From the NCBI GenBank assembly GCA_016946835.1, contig JACVTC010000010.1:559501-623500 (forward strand): a stretch of 64,000 bases of DNA, in the 5' to 3' direction. The DNA comes from Neocallimastix lanati (nom. inval.). Lineage: Eukaryota > Neocallimastigomycota > Neocallimastigomycetes > Neocallimastigales > Neocallimastigaceae. The notes under the pieces were generated by a model. That model saw only the letters and a program-made list of their open reading frames with translations. It made no database searches and was not told the DNA's origin. The position numbers were made by a program, and so were the translations under genes. How positions within the stretch are numbered: position 1 is the stretch's first letter; every line of letters starts with the position of its first letter. Positions 54,024 through 64,000 of this stretch are shown one piece after another.

Positions 54024-54581
54024 TAACTAGTAAATTAGTAACTATGGTTCAATGGTAAGTTACCATAACCGTCGAGCTGAACCCTTAGGGTTCGACACCC
54101 ACTCTTTCCAAATTTTAATAACTTTTTATTTATTATAACTAGAATATTAAAGAAATTACTAGTGTTTATCGGTTAAACAATTGAACCGATAAAACTAGAA
54201 AAATCTATTTTATTAATATTTTTTATTATTTTTTATCTAAGATTCATTTTCTAGAAAGAAAACTTGTTTTCTTTAATTTTCTTTAATTTTCTTTTATTTC
54301 TAATAATTACTAATAACAACTGATAACTTAAAATAATTAATTTTCCTGAAAAACTATAAATAGGTGTAAAATTTCATAATAAAATATTTTTACTTGTGCT
54401 TTTATTAATTAATTTTAAAGTAATTTAAAATATTACAATGATTAATTAATAAAATAATAATTTACATTTTTACTAATAAAAAAACTTATTTTAATAAAAC
54501 ATATTTTGAATTACTTTAGTGTCGAGAACCTTTTGTGTAAAAAACCTTATAACAATCTTAAGTAACATTAAGATTTGTTAC
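54024..54581 (+). repeat. Element C 5' LTR, remainder after insertions
   Basis: Continues the 14-bp start at 46206-46219; together 572 bp, matching the intact 3' LTR (573 bp). Ends TTTGTTACA. Confidence 0.9.
54038..54116 (+). promoter_or_regulatory. tRNA-like Pol III promoter module in the C LTR
   Basis: A box-like TGGTTCAATGG (54045-54055) and B box-like GGTTCGACACC (54089-54099, one mismatch to GGTTCGANTCC) are 44 nt apart, as in tRNA genes. A D-arm-like stem (ATGGT/ACCAT) and a TTTT terminator (54113-54116) fit a ~75-nt transcript. No convincing acceptor or anticodon stem, so not a real tRNA; the B box also forms a hairpin GAACCC-TTA-GGGTTC. A copy lies in the 3' LTR (59456-59530) with a few changes outside the boxes. 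Activity is inference. Confidence 0.45.
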
Positions 54582-56214
54582 AATAAAAGCACCCGTTGAC
54601 AAAAAACACGAAACCTTCTCGAGACAAATCTACTCTTTTGGAATCTACTCTTTTAAGAATCTACTCTTTTGGAATCTACTCTTTTAAAACTTTAAACAAC
54701 TCTTGGGCTACCGCTAATAATTATATTATCACCAAAACAATATTTTTTCTGTGGAATACTTCCTTAAAAAATTCTATTCTTGAATCTAGTATCTTTTGGA
54801 TTATTTCTTTTTATAGGTTATCTACCTTTCTTTTGTATTCCTTCTTTACTCAAATTCTTGCCCAATTTTTCCTTAGATTCTTCGCTTTCTCTTTATTATA
54901 AACATACTTTCAAATTAAATTCTATCTACCTTTGGATTCCTCTTTGAAACTCTACCTATACCTTTTGGATTTTAAAAAAAAAAAAAAAAAAAAATTTTCT
55001 ATTAAATTAATATATAACCCTAACCCTATATTTTATAATATATTTAAGTGAATGAATATAATATATTTAAGTGAATGAATATATAATATCTTAGATAAAA
55101 ACTATAATATAATTAATTGAACAAATGTACTATTTATTAGATAAATTTATAGTAAAATTAATTGAACAAATATACTATTTATTAGATAAATTCTATAGTA
55201 AATTTAATTGAACAAATATACTATTTATTAGATAAATTCTATAGTAAATTTAATTGAACAAATATATTATTTATTAGATAAATTCTATAGTAAAATTAAT
55301 TGAACAAATATATTATTTATTAGATAAATTTATAGTAAAATTAATTGAACAAATATACTATTTATTAGATAAATTCTGAAAGAAAATTAAGTGGACATAT
55401 ACATAATTTTAGATAAAATTTAACTATAATCTAAGTGAAAGAATATAATATATTTTAGATAAATTAATACTTAAAACTAAATACATATATTAATAATTAG
55501 CTAAATAATTTTTAAAAAAAAAAAAAAAAAAAAAAAATTTTTAATAAAATTTACTAATAAGGAGAATCTGTATAGACAATCCTTATTCTCTTTTATTCTT
55601 TTTATTTAAATTCCTTAATTTTGTGTTGGCCCTCGCTGGTAGGCTCAGACGTAAGCCCTACATCTCAGCTCTTTCAGTTAAAATTCACTGAAAGAACAGC
55701 AACACAAAAAAAGAAAAAGAATTTTTAATTTTTAATAAGTTTTCGTGTCCATATTTTTAAGGTAATACGATAAATATACTAGGAGCGGTTAGAGCTCATA
55801 AACAGAGTTTCGGCGGATATTAACTAGTTTCAGTAGGTTAGAAACTATAGTCGTTAATTATTTGAATATAAACGGGCTTCAAAACCCTAGAGTGTAAAGA
55901 GAGTGTGGATTAAAAGAGAACCACATCCTACCAACCAACTTCAACAGTTCGGTGGTCGCTCTATTCGAATAAGCTCTGGCGAATAAGGAACTATAGTCAC
56001 CGAAGGCTATAGGTTGGTCGTGAAGTTAAAGCGACATTAAAATATATAGTTTTTAATTTTATTTTGAGGTCTAGTATATACCTCTAGTTAGTAGCTTTTG
56101 CCGGTTTTTTTTAGTTGTAAGGCATTAAAAGCGAAATTTAAATTGTATTTACCTTAAATAAAAGTTCTTCAATAATTAAATTATCAAATAAATCTATTTT
56201 GAAAAAGCAAGAAA
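54582..56214 (+). other. Element C leader: tandem repeats and GC-richer structured segment
   Basis: 1.6 kb of noncoding leader. It has four AATCTACTCTTTT repeats (54625-54685), a 46-bp tandem repeat (55095-55395), a poly-A tract near 55515 and an unusually GC-rich stretch (55620-56040) with self-complementary segments (CTTTCAGT/ACTGAAAG; CTACCAACC/GGTTGGT). The 101-codon frame at 54596-54901 comes from the repeats and is not supported. The GC-rich segment may be an RNA packaging or translation element. Confidence 0.6.
55095..55395. repeat. 46-bp tandem repeat in element C leader
   Basis: About seven units of 45-46 bp containing TTAATTGAACAAATATACTA and TTTATTAGATAAATT, the last ones diverged. 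Confidence 0.85.
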
Positions 56215-59115
56215 ATGGAAGAAGATACCTTTTTAAATGCCAGTGCTACCAATAAAGATGGATTCGCTGGAGATCGTCGTTACTTTAAAGGATTTTTAGC
56301 AAAAATGAATCTAATATTCATGCTTGATCCCGAACAATTTAATAATGATCCAATAAAGGTTGCGTATATCATTTCTAGACTCTACGGCTCTGCAATGAAC
56401 TGGGCTGCTACTTTAATTGAAAATAACGATCCATGTTTAAATAACTATCAACAATTCACCTCAAGATTTAAGGCTACTTTTGGGAGCTACGATTCGACTT
56501 TCATTGCTAACCAGAAATTGAAGACAATTAAACAAAGACGCATCGGTGAAATAACAAACTATATTCTCGAATTTAATAGATATTCTGACGAATCTTCGTG
56601 GAATGAAGAAGCTAAAATGGATGCTTTCCTCAATGGACTTAACGATCAAATTGCTACCAAAATATATGAAATGTTTCCAGGACCAAGATCTCTTTTCGCA
56701 TTACAAACTATTGCCTCTAGACTAGATAGTCGTATTGCTGCGCATAGACAATTTTCTAATCCACAAAACAGATCAAATAATAATAATAATAATGATAACA
56801 GAAATAATAACAGAAACAATAATAATAGAAGACAAAATAAAGGGAAAAAGCCTTTCAAATTCAATACCCGAGGTCCTTTGTCTAATGAAGAAAAGGAAAG
56901 AAGAAGAAAAGAACATCTTTGTGCCTATTGTGGATCAGCTAACCATTCCCTTGACCATTGCCCACTAGTAAACAGAAATAAAGCCTCTTCAAGCAGTTCT
57001 CATATCACTAATCTTGAACCTAAAACCATTCCAAGAATAAGAATTTCTGATCAACCCGATGTAAAGCTACCAATTTTTGAATTCTCTCTTAATGTTTCCA
57101 ATATTTCTACAAAAACTAAAATTCTTCTGGACTGCGGCTCTCAACTTAATTTAATGGATGTATACTTCGCAAAAGAAAACAATATTCCTTACTCTAGTGA
57201 ATGTAATCTCCCTAATGTATCTGGAATCGGCGGTATTCAGTCAATCATAGGTAAAACTGCACCAATATCCTTAAAATATAAAGACCACATATGTAAAACA
57301 AGTTTCTATGTTGTTGACCTTCCTTCGTATTGTGCTATTTTAGGCATTGACTGGCTAGAAACTCATAATCCCACTATAGACTTTGCCTCAAAAGAACTCT
57401 CTTTCAAATCCAACTATTGTATTTCTAATTGCCTTGTACTTCCCAGCGCCTTCACTACTTATGTTCCTTTAAATACTATTAAAAAGAATTATAAAGAAGA
57501 AGAAAATAAAGAAAGTAATAAAATAAATAAATCATTACCAAAGAAATTACTTCCATTTAAGGATATTTTTAGTGAAATATATGAGAATGCACTTTCTCGA
57601 AGACCTGATTATGCATCAAATGAAGAAGAACTGTCCTCTGACATTCCTTTCAACGTCTTAAAACCTGAAAATTTTTGCGCTACCACTTCCATTGCCTCTT
57701 TAAATGATCAAATACTCCATGAATATAAGAATGATAAATATTATAATGAAATCTGCAAAAAACTCAACTCTAAAGAAGACTTCCCAGAATCTATTAAATT
57801 TTCTTTAAGCAACAACTTCTTACTCTTTGATGGAAAAATTTATGTTCCCCTTAACTGTCGTTCTTCCGTATTAAATATCTGTCATGACTCCCCATCTGCT
57901 GGTCATTTTGGTTTCAAGAAAACTTTCTCCTTAATCAATCGTGACTTTTGGTGGTCATCTATGCAAAAAGATATTAAAGACTATATTAAATCTTGTGAAA
58001 TCTGTTGTCGTTCAAAGGATTCCAGACACAAACCTTATGGATTTCTGAACCCACTAGAAATTCCTGACCGACCTTGGACTTCGCTTTCCATGGATTTCAT
58101 CACTGATCTCCCTTCATCTAATGGATATACTTGTATTTTTGTTGTTCTCGATAGATTCACAAAAATGGGTCACTTCATCCCATTTCCTAACGTTCCTTCT
58201 TCTGAAGATACTGCTAAGGCATTCATGACTCATATTTTCAGACTTCATGGATTACCAAATGAAATTCTTTCCGATAGAGGTACTCAATTCACTTCTAAAT
58301 TCTGGACTTCTATTTGCAAAACTCTCAATATCTCAATGAAACTTTCTTCTCCCTTTCACCATCAAACTAACGGTTTAACGGAGAGGGTGAACTCCGTTGT
58401 AGAACAATTTCTCAGATGTTACTCTAATTTTAAAGGTTTAAATTGGCATAATTATCTATCCCTTGCTGAATTCTGCTACAACAATTCTATTCAAGAATCA
58501 TTAAATAAATTACCTTTCTACGCAAATTATGGTTACAACCCTCGCTTCTCACCAGCTGTGCCAAGTTCTATTGATGTTCCGCGTGCTGAAGAATTTACAA
58601 CAAACTTAGCGAAACTTTTCAAACAATTAAAAGAAAATTTAAAACAAGCAAGAAATAAACAAGAAAAATTCGCCAACCAACACAGAATTAAAGCACCTGA
58701 ATTCAAAGTAAACGACAAAGTTTGGATAAACAGTTCACTCATATTAAGAAATAAAAATAAAAAATTAAAACCAAGAAAGCTAGGACCTTATAAAATAATT
58801 GAAAAAGTCTCTCCAGTAACATACAAAATTGATTTTCCAAAAAATATAAGAATACACCCAATTATTCATGTATCAGAACTTGAGCCATACTACAAAGACA
58901 ATTTTAAAAGAAAAAAGGAACCTCCACCTCCAATTATAGTTAATGATGAAGAAGAATATGAAGTAGAAGAAATACTTGATAAAAGAAAACATTATGGAAA
59001 GATTCAATATCTTATTAAGTGGAAAGGATATCCTTTATCTGAAGCATCTTGGGAACCGGAAGAAAACCTCAACTGTCCAGAAATACTCAAAAAATTTAAT
59101 AAATCAAACAAATAA
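56215..59115 (+). CDS. Element C Gag-Protease-Integrase-chromodomain polyprotein (no RT/RNase H)
   Basis: 966 aa, one intact frame. Gag (~1-200; [41 protein letters not shown]), zinc knuckle [14 protein letters not shown] (about 235-248), protease LLDCGSQLN (about 303) with [13 protein letters not shown]. At about 452-466 the sequence passes directly from FKDIFSEI to LSRRPDY, the normal end of RNase H, so all RT and most RNase H are deleted in frame. Integrase follows complete: [10 protein letters not shown] and CEICC, core [23 protein letters not shown], then [12 protein letters not shown]-terminal chromodomain ([31 protein letters not shown]) marks a chromovirus. It could supply Gag, PR and IN but not reverse transcription. 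Confidence 0.92.
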   Translation: MEEDTFLNASATNKDGFAGDRRYFKGFLAKMNLIFMLDPEQFNNDPIKVAYIISRLYGSAMNWAATLIENNDPCLNNYQQFTSRFKATFGSYDSTFIANQKLKTIKQRRIGEITNYILEFNRYSDESSWNEEAKMDAFLNGLNDQIATKIYEMFPGPRSLFALQTIASRLDSRIAAHRQFSNPQNRSNNNNNNDNRNNNRNNNNRRQNKGKKPFKFNTRGPLSNEEKERRRKEHLCAYCGSANHSLDHCPLVNRNKASSSSSHITNLEPKTIPRIRISDQPDVKLPIFEFSLNVSNISTKTKILLDCGSQLNLMDVYFAKENNIPYSSECNLPNVSGIGGIQSIIGKTAPISLKYKDHICKTSFYVVDLPSYCAILGIDWLETHNPTIDFASKELSFKSNYCISNCLVLPSAFTTYVPLNTIKKNYKEEENKESNKINKSLPKKLLPFKDIFSEIYENALSRRPDYASNEEELSSDIPFNVLKPENFCATTSIASLNDQILHEYKNDKYYNEICKKLNSKEDFPESIKFSLSNNFLLFDGKIYVPLNCRSSVLNICHDSPSAGHFGFKKTFSLINRDFWWSSMQKDIKDYIKSCEICCRSKDSRHKPYGFLNPLEIPDRPWTSLSMDFITDLPSSNGYTCIFVVLDRFTKMGHFIPFPNVPSSEDTAKAFMTHIFRLHGLPNEILSDRGTQFTSKFWTSICKTLNISMKLSSPFHHQTNGLTERVNSVVEQFLRCYSNFKGLNWHNYLSLAEFCYNNSIQESLNKLPFYANYGYNPRFSPAVPSSIDVPRAEEFTTNLAKLFKQLKENLKQARNKQEKFANQHRIKAPEFKVNDKVWINSSLILRNKNKKLKPRKLGPYKIIEKVSPVTYKIDFPKNIRIHPIIHVSELEPYYKDNFKRKKEPPPPIIVNDEEEYEVEEILDKRKHYGKIQYLIKWKGYPLSEASWEPEENLNCPEILKKFNKSNK

Positions 59116-59421
59116 ACTTATATTTAGAAAATGAATCTATAATATTAATTATACAAAAATTTATATTTATTAATATCAAATTTATTTCTATTAATATCAA
59201 TATCAATAATCTTTATTATTTTTACTTATTAATATAAATATTATTTAAATTCATGTAACCTTATTATTAATAATGTATTTTTATGTTTATCATGTATTGA
59301 AATTTTACACCAAATAACTATTAAAATAATTTATATATTAAAATAATTAAATAAAATTTTCTTAGTATAGTTTAGCCTAGTTTTGAGATTCGTCTGGTAT
59401 CCGAATCCTAGAGGAGGACCA
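59116..59421 (+). other. Element C 3' trailer and polypurine tract
   Basis: Noncoding AT-rich trailer ending in CGTCTGGTATCCGAATCC and GAGGAGGACC just before the 3' LTR. The CGTCTGG-ATCCGA motif also precedes the B 3' LTR (61083-61096), so it is shared between families. Confidence 0.6.
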
Positions 59422-59994
59422 TGTAACGAAACTCATAACTAGTAAATTAGTAACTATGGTTCAATGGTAAGTTACCAAAACCATCGGGCTGAACCCTTAG
59501 GGTTCGACACCCACTCTTTCCAAATTTTAATAACTTTTTATTTATTATAACTAGAATATTAAAGAAATTACTAGTGTTTATCGGTTAAACAATTGAACCG
59601 ATAAAACTAGAAAAATCTATTTTATTAATATTTTTTATCATTTTTTATCTAAGATTCATTTTCTAGAAAGAAAACTTGTTTTCTTTAATTTTCTTTAATT
59701 TTCTTTTATTTCTAATAATTACTAATAACAACTGATAACTTAAAATAATTAATTTTCCTGAAAAACTATAAATAGGTGTAAAATTTCATAATAAAATATT
59801 TTTACTTGTGCTTTTATTAATTAATTTTAAAGTAATTTAAAATATTACAATGATTAATTAATAAAATAATAATTTACATTTTTACTAATAAAAAAACTTA
59901 TTTTAATAAAACATATTTTGAATTATTTTAGTGTCGAGAACCTTTTGTGTAAAAAACCTTATAACAATCTTAAGTAACATTAAGATTTGTTACA
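59422..59994 (+). repeat. Element C 3' LTR (573 bp)
   Basis: Intact TGTAAC...GTTACA LTR, followed by the CTTGG duplication and the resumption of element B RNase H. It carries the second copy of the tRNA-like module, without an insertion upstream of it. Confidence 0.92.
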
Positions 59995-59999
59995 CTTGG

Positions 60000-60547
60000 T
60001 GCGAAATACAAAGTAACTGTTTATACTGATCATAGGAACTTATTATATACCCTTGGTGGTAAAATTGGTAATCAAAGGCAACATAGATGGCATATGTTCT
60101 TCCAAGAATATAATTTTGAATTAATTTATAGACAAGGTTCCAATAATGGAAAACCTGATTCTCTTTCAAGAAGACCAGATTATATAAAAAATAATGAAGA
60201 AACTAAAACCGAAAATATTCTTGACATAAAAAATGTAAAGGAAGTTCCATGTTTTATTGGTGTTGTTAGCGATCTTTTAGAAAAAATTATAGAAGCTACA
60301 AAAACAGATGCCACAGCTGATGATATTAGACTCTATTTTAGCCCACAATGAATCCATTAATGATATTATTGAAATTTCTGGATTTAGGACAAACTACAAG
60401 AAAAACTGCTACGAATATAGAGTTAGATACAAATATAAAAATTCAAGTAATTGGGTGCCTTCTTATGAAGTTGAAAATAATCCAAGGAATCAAAGAATAT
60501 ATCAAGAATATTTAAAGAATAATAGAAAATTCACTTCTCTTTCTTAT

Positions 60548-60553
<6 letters not shown>
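60000..60553 (+). pseudogene. pol: Element B Pol, 3' part: RNase H end and chromodomain-like tail; integrase missing
   Basis: From 60000 the RNase H resumes (YTDHRNLLY, HRWHMFFQEYNFELIYRQG, PDSLSRRPDY), in frame with the part ending at 46205. It runs about 50 residues further and stops at 60351. A second frame (about 60345-60553) carries SGFRTNYKKNCYEYRVRYKY and WVPSYEVENNP, a chromodomain-like tail. No integrase zinc finger or DDE core lies between, so roughly 1.1 kb typical of this family is absent, with a frameshift at the scar. Confidence 0.85.
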
Positions 60554-60590
<37 letters not shown>

Positions 60591-60996
60591 ATTATACTTA
60601 AGCTATAAATAGTATATTAAATAATAATATTTCAAAATTAAATTAGTTAATTTAAAATTTTACATTTCAAAATTTCAAAAATTTTTTAAAAATCGAAATT
60701 TAATAATACTTTATTTATTTTTTACATTATTATATTCATTAAATTATAAATTTTCACTATATTTAAAAATTTTCAATTTAATGCATAAAATTAAGATGAA
60801 ATTTCAATTTAAATTTCAAAATTTCAAATTCACATTTTTTCAACGAAAATTTTAATAAAATTCACACCATTATATTTCTCGATATTTAATTTTATAACAA
60901 AATTTTAATTTCAGTAAATTTTGACAATTTCGAAATTTCCATGAAATGGCCACTTGTAATGTGTTCTTTAAAGGACTCATGTGACCTTTTTACTTC

Positions 60997-61031
<35 letters not shown>

Positions 61032-61113
61032 ATATACAATTTTATAAATATAATAATTTCTTTATGTAACGTTACACAAAATCGTCTGGAATCCGATTTT
61101 TGTGGAAGGGCGT
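60554..61113 (+). other. Element B 3' trailer
   Basis: Poly-A tracts (60553-60588 and 60998-61023), repeated AATTTCAAAATTTC words, then CGTCTGGAATCCGA and a short purine-rich tract GTGGAAGGG before the 3' LTR. No coding sequence. Confidence 0.6.
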
Positions 61114-61837
61114 TGTTGAAATTACAACTGAATTAAATTTCAATTTCAATTAATTTCAATTAAAATTATTAAAAACAAAATAATTAATAAAAATTTATAA
61201 TTCATTAAATTTTATTTATTTTATAATATTATAAGTTATTTGATCATCTTAGGACCAGCTTAGGCCTACTGATTCTAATGATATCATATTAAACTTAAAT
61301 ATTATTAATAAATAAAATATTTATTAACATGAATCATTTGGTCATGTCATCCTTGATTCATAAATTAATGTTTATGTATTAATTTATGTTATATTGATTT
61401 AATTAATTATTAATTATTAATTACTATATTAAATATTTAAATTTAATATTATATTAAATATATTAGCTAATATATTAGATTAAAAAATATAATTTATTTA
61501 TATTAAACATATTCTTATACTAAATATTATTATTATCAACTTTATATTATTATTATCAATATTCTCAAACCTACAAAGTATAAAAAGAAAATTCAAATTT
61601 ATCTTTTTGTTCTTTGTAAGGTTATAGTTAACCTATTATAATATAACTATATATTTTTATTAATAAATAAAAATTTTTATCATATCAAACCAATTATTAG
61701 TTTTAATTAAGTGTTAAATTAACAAATTTAACTTTATAACTCTTTTATTTTAGTAATTTACTTATATCTATATAGTTATATTATATAGATATATCAACCT
61801 GATTCCTCGTTAAATTCAATCTATTTACTTTTTAACA
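61114..61837 (+). repeat. Element B 3' LTR (724 bp)
   Basis: Copy of the 5' LTR with one visible base change near the end; followed by ACAAC duplication. Confidence 0.9.
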
Positions 61838-62756
61838 ACAACTTAATAATAATTAAATAATAATTATTATTAAATTGAGAGAGCAAAAAAGATAAATATA
61901 CTTATCTTCTATAGGAAAGAGTTTATTATAACTAATTATAATAAACTAATAACACAGAATTGACAAAGGAAAAAGATTATTTTATTTTATTTTATTTTTA
62001 AATTTGTTTTATTAAAACTTGCTTTATTAAAATAGAAATATAAAATATTTATTAATGTTATTACTATATTATAATTGTTATAATAATAACTCTTGATTTC
62101 TCAAAGAGAATTCAAGAGCCTTATTTATACTTTTTTGAAAAATAAGGTTAAATTAAAAAATGTTTTCTAATCTTAACAAATCTCTTATCTAGGAAAAGAT
62201 TAGAGAGAAAAACCTAGATAAGATTTTTGATCGATATTCTATCCATATCGATCATCGTATCAATTAGGTAAAACCAATTACTTTTAAGAAGTAATTGGGA
62301 AAAACCCTAATTAACCGATTCGTTAATCTAATGTAATTGATCGAAAATAAAAGAATAAAATAATAAAAGATATTTCGATCAAAAAATTATAAATTTACAA
62401 ATAAGGAAAATAACATAATGATATTAATAAACAAAATACAGAATACATTATTAAAATACATATTAGAATACATAATACATTTGTTTACAATTTAATTAAA
62501 TAAATAAACTAAAACTAATAAATTTAATAATTAAATGTATAATTAAATAAACTATAATTATTAATAAATGTATAAATAATAATTAATTAAATAAATTTTG
62601 TTGTATTAAATTAATGAATATTTAATATGGGTTAAATAAATTATTAATAATATTTAAATGAATAAATATTATATAATTAAATAAAGTTATAATTATAACT
62701 TTAACTAAGAAAATATAATTATTTTATTTAAAAATAATTATAGATTCTTACATTTT

Positions 62757-63838
62757 TGATGTAGTATTTAAATAAAAAGAGAATATTATCAAGAAATAAA
62801 ATTAAATATAATAAATAATTAGTTAAATTATATATGTATATTATAATAATAAATAGTAATATAAAAATTATTAAATTTATTTAATTAGTTAATAGCCAAT
62901 AGGATTTAATTTATAGTAAATTAGAAATTAGAAATATAAAAGAAAAATTATTATAATTCTTTAAAGAAGGGGAGGTTTTTTTTTATTTGGAAAAAAATAG
63001 AGATAAAATTGGTTAAAATAAATATATTTGGGGAATATATTTATTTATCAAAAATTTTAATAGTAATAAGTTAGAAATAAATAATTAATAAGATCTTTAA
63101 TAACATTTTATTATAAAATTTGTATTACGACATAAATAATTTAAATAAATAAATAAAACGACAAAACTATAATTTTTTTTATATTTTGTTTTAATATTAA
63201 CGTGTATTGTAATTATATATTTTTCTATTAGAATATATTTTTATTTAATACAATCTTGCTAACCACAAAAACATTGATACTTATAAAAATAACGTATCAT
63301 TTTGATACGAGATATTTAATAAGAATGTAAAGTGATATAATTATTATTTTAAATATTGTAAATAATTTTATTATTAATATTTTCTAAATAAGTTAAAATT
63401 AATATTTAATAAGATATAATATTATAAAATTATAAAATTATTTTATTATTAATATAAGTTTATTATAAAAAATATATATAATATAATTAATTATATAATA
63501 AGTACAAATTTTAAATAATAATAATATAGAGAATAATAAGATAAAAATTAATTAGGAAGTTTTAATTATAAAAAAAAAGGTTGTGTTTTTATTTTTATTG
63601 AAATGTATTAATTGAGAATGAATAATAGTGAATAATTATTGTAATAAATAAATATAATAAAGTGAATAATTTTAATAAATAAATATAATAAAATGAACAT
63701 TATATTCTAAAATAATAATTTGAGTGTATTATATAAATATATAATAATTATTATACTATTTCATAAATACGATATTTCTTGATTAATTCCCTCTTGCTTT
63801 TCCCATATTTTATGATACTTTTTAAATTAATTGTATCA
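62757..63838 (+). mobile_element. Solo LTR K (related to element A) in the tRNA-Gly stack
   Basis: Starts TGATGTAG and ends ATTGTATCA, like the A LTR (TGATGCATG...CGTATCA), and shares TCTTG-TTAATTCCCTCTTGC near the end. It is longer (1082 bp) than the A LTR, so a diverged subfamily or one with an internal insertion. TTTT lies on both sides. Contains a purine-rich GAAGGGGAGG (about 62966). No ORF. Confidence 0.6.
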
Positions 63839-63842
63839 TTTT

Positions 63843-64000
63843 TGGTAAAGAACGAACATATAATGGATTATTAATTAGAATTTCAACTTATTTTAGAATC
63901 CATTATATTGTTCTTTACTTAATTTTACTTTACTATATTTTCTATATTAAATTATTTTATAAATATATATATATATATATTTTTTTTATATTTTTATTAA
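63843..64000. mobile_element. Start of solo LTR or element J, truncated by the window edge
   Basis: Starts TGGTAAAGAACGAACATATAATGGATT after TTTT; an inverted copy AATCCATTATATTGTTCTTTACT follows about 30 bp later. Same start structure as G (36783) and H (37806). Confidence 0.55.

Larger units (their letters stand above)
46206..59994 (+). mobile_element. Element C: Ty3/Gypsy chromovirus-like element lacking RT/RNase H
   Basis: Inserted into element B with an exact CTTGG duplication (46201-46205 and 59995-59999). The 3' LTR (59422-59994, 573 bp) has TGTAAC...GTTACA ends. The 5' LTR is split: 14 bp (46206-46219) plus 54024-54581, with three later insertions between. The two LTRs differ at about seven positions by eye. 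One ORF encodes Gag, protease, integrase and chromodomain. PPT-like GAGGAGGACCA precedes the 3' LTR. Confidence 0.9.
42219..61837 (+). mobile_element. Element B: Ty3/Gypsy retrotransposon lacking integrase, split by element C
   Basis: Two 724-bp LTRs (42219-42942 and 61114-61837) start TGTTGAAATTAC, end TTTTTAACA and differ at one base by eye. An exact 5-bp duplication ACAAC flanks it (42214-42218 and 61838-61842). Gag, -1 frameshift signal, protease, RT and RNase H are present; integrase is absent; a chromodomain-like tail remains out of frame. Element C (with CTTGG duplication) interrupts the RNase H codons. Only 34 bp separate the 5' LTR from the gag ATG. Confidence 0.9.
42169..62752 (-). 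mobile_element. Solo LTR I (E-family, antisense), split by element B
   Basis: Left part 42169-42218 starts TGTAATAATTTAATTATA; right part 61843-62752 ends ATTATAGATTCTTACA. Together about 960 bp. It is homologous to the reverse complement of the E LTR, sharing GAGTTTATTATAA and GGAAAAGATT..GAGAAAAACCTA in order. It is bounded by T-runs (42163-42168 and 62753-62756). Element B with its ACAAC duplication interrupts it. Confidence 0.7.

Noticed and set aside
54038-54116. Calling the C-LTR module a functional tRNA gene
   Set aside because: A and B boxes and a D-arm stem exist, but no acceptor stem, no anticodon arm and the T stem has only three pairs. Kept as a tRNA-like promoter only.
54596-54901. 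101-codon ORF in the element C leader
   Set aside because: Built from AATCTACTCTTTT repeats, no domain, and upstream of the real Gag start.
55015-55030. Two CCCTAA units suggesting a telomere
   Set aside because: Only two copies, inside a retrotransposon leader; not a telomeric array.

Overview
The window is extremely AT-rich eukaryotic DNA with long A/T homopolymers, (AAT/ATT)n arrays up to about 430 bp, Asn-rich proteins and short AT-rich introns. A PER1-type GPI remodeller, a PAQR receptor, a fungal-type three-domain tRNA ligase, FLYWCH/MULE transposase remnants and many Ty3/Gypsy elements with the SRRPDY signature together suggest an anaerobic gut fungus (Neocallimastigomycota). This is inference from style and gene content; no database search was possible.

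Left third (1-26,874). It opens with small LTR insertions sitting in (ATT)n microsatellites (1-3384). Single-copy genes follow, all on the minus strand: PER1/PGAP3 (4103-5053), an eroded multi-exon tRNA ligase (8638-12493), a small TPR-like protein (14873-15322), a six-exon PAQR receptor (16002-18545) and a Cys-rich type I membrane protein (21108-22472). The intergenic DNA holds simple repeats, hairpins and a MULE-type MITE (6178-6466).

Right part (26,875-64,000). A tRNA-Gly(UCC) gene on the minus strand (26875-26945) has a serial stack of LTR elements immediately upstream: A (full-length Ty3/Gypsy, 26960-35985), then F, G, H, I, K and J, most or all solo LTRs. All six internal junctions read ...CA + TTTT(TT) + T(G/A)..., as expected if each newcomer entered the same T-run next to the tRNA gene and pushed older copies outward. 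H was later split by a MULE DNA transposon (37910-41336). I was split by Ty3/Gypsy element B (42219-61837). B was split inside its RNase H by element C (46206-59994). C's 5' LTR took three more insertions (F', E, M) at one CTTA site.

That CTTA site lies about 22-25 bp upstream of a tRNA-like A box/B box module in the C LTR, close to the 17-21 bp seen at the real tRNA gene. Families present at both sites show the same end toward the Pol III promoter. The C LTR therefore looks like a decoy landing pad for tRNA-targeting retrotransposons.

Elements A and B separate gag and pol by a canonical -1 frameshift heptamer directly before the gag stop, followed by an identical layout of 8-nt spacer, 5-bp stem and 8-nt loop. 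B has RT and RNase H but no integrase. C has integrase and chromodomain but no RT/RNase H, in one intact reading frame. E (47014-53161) looks complete in a single ORF. All repeat comparisons and junctions were read by eye.
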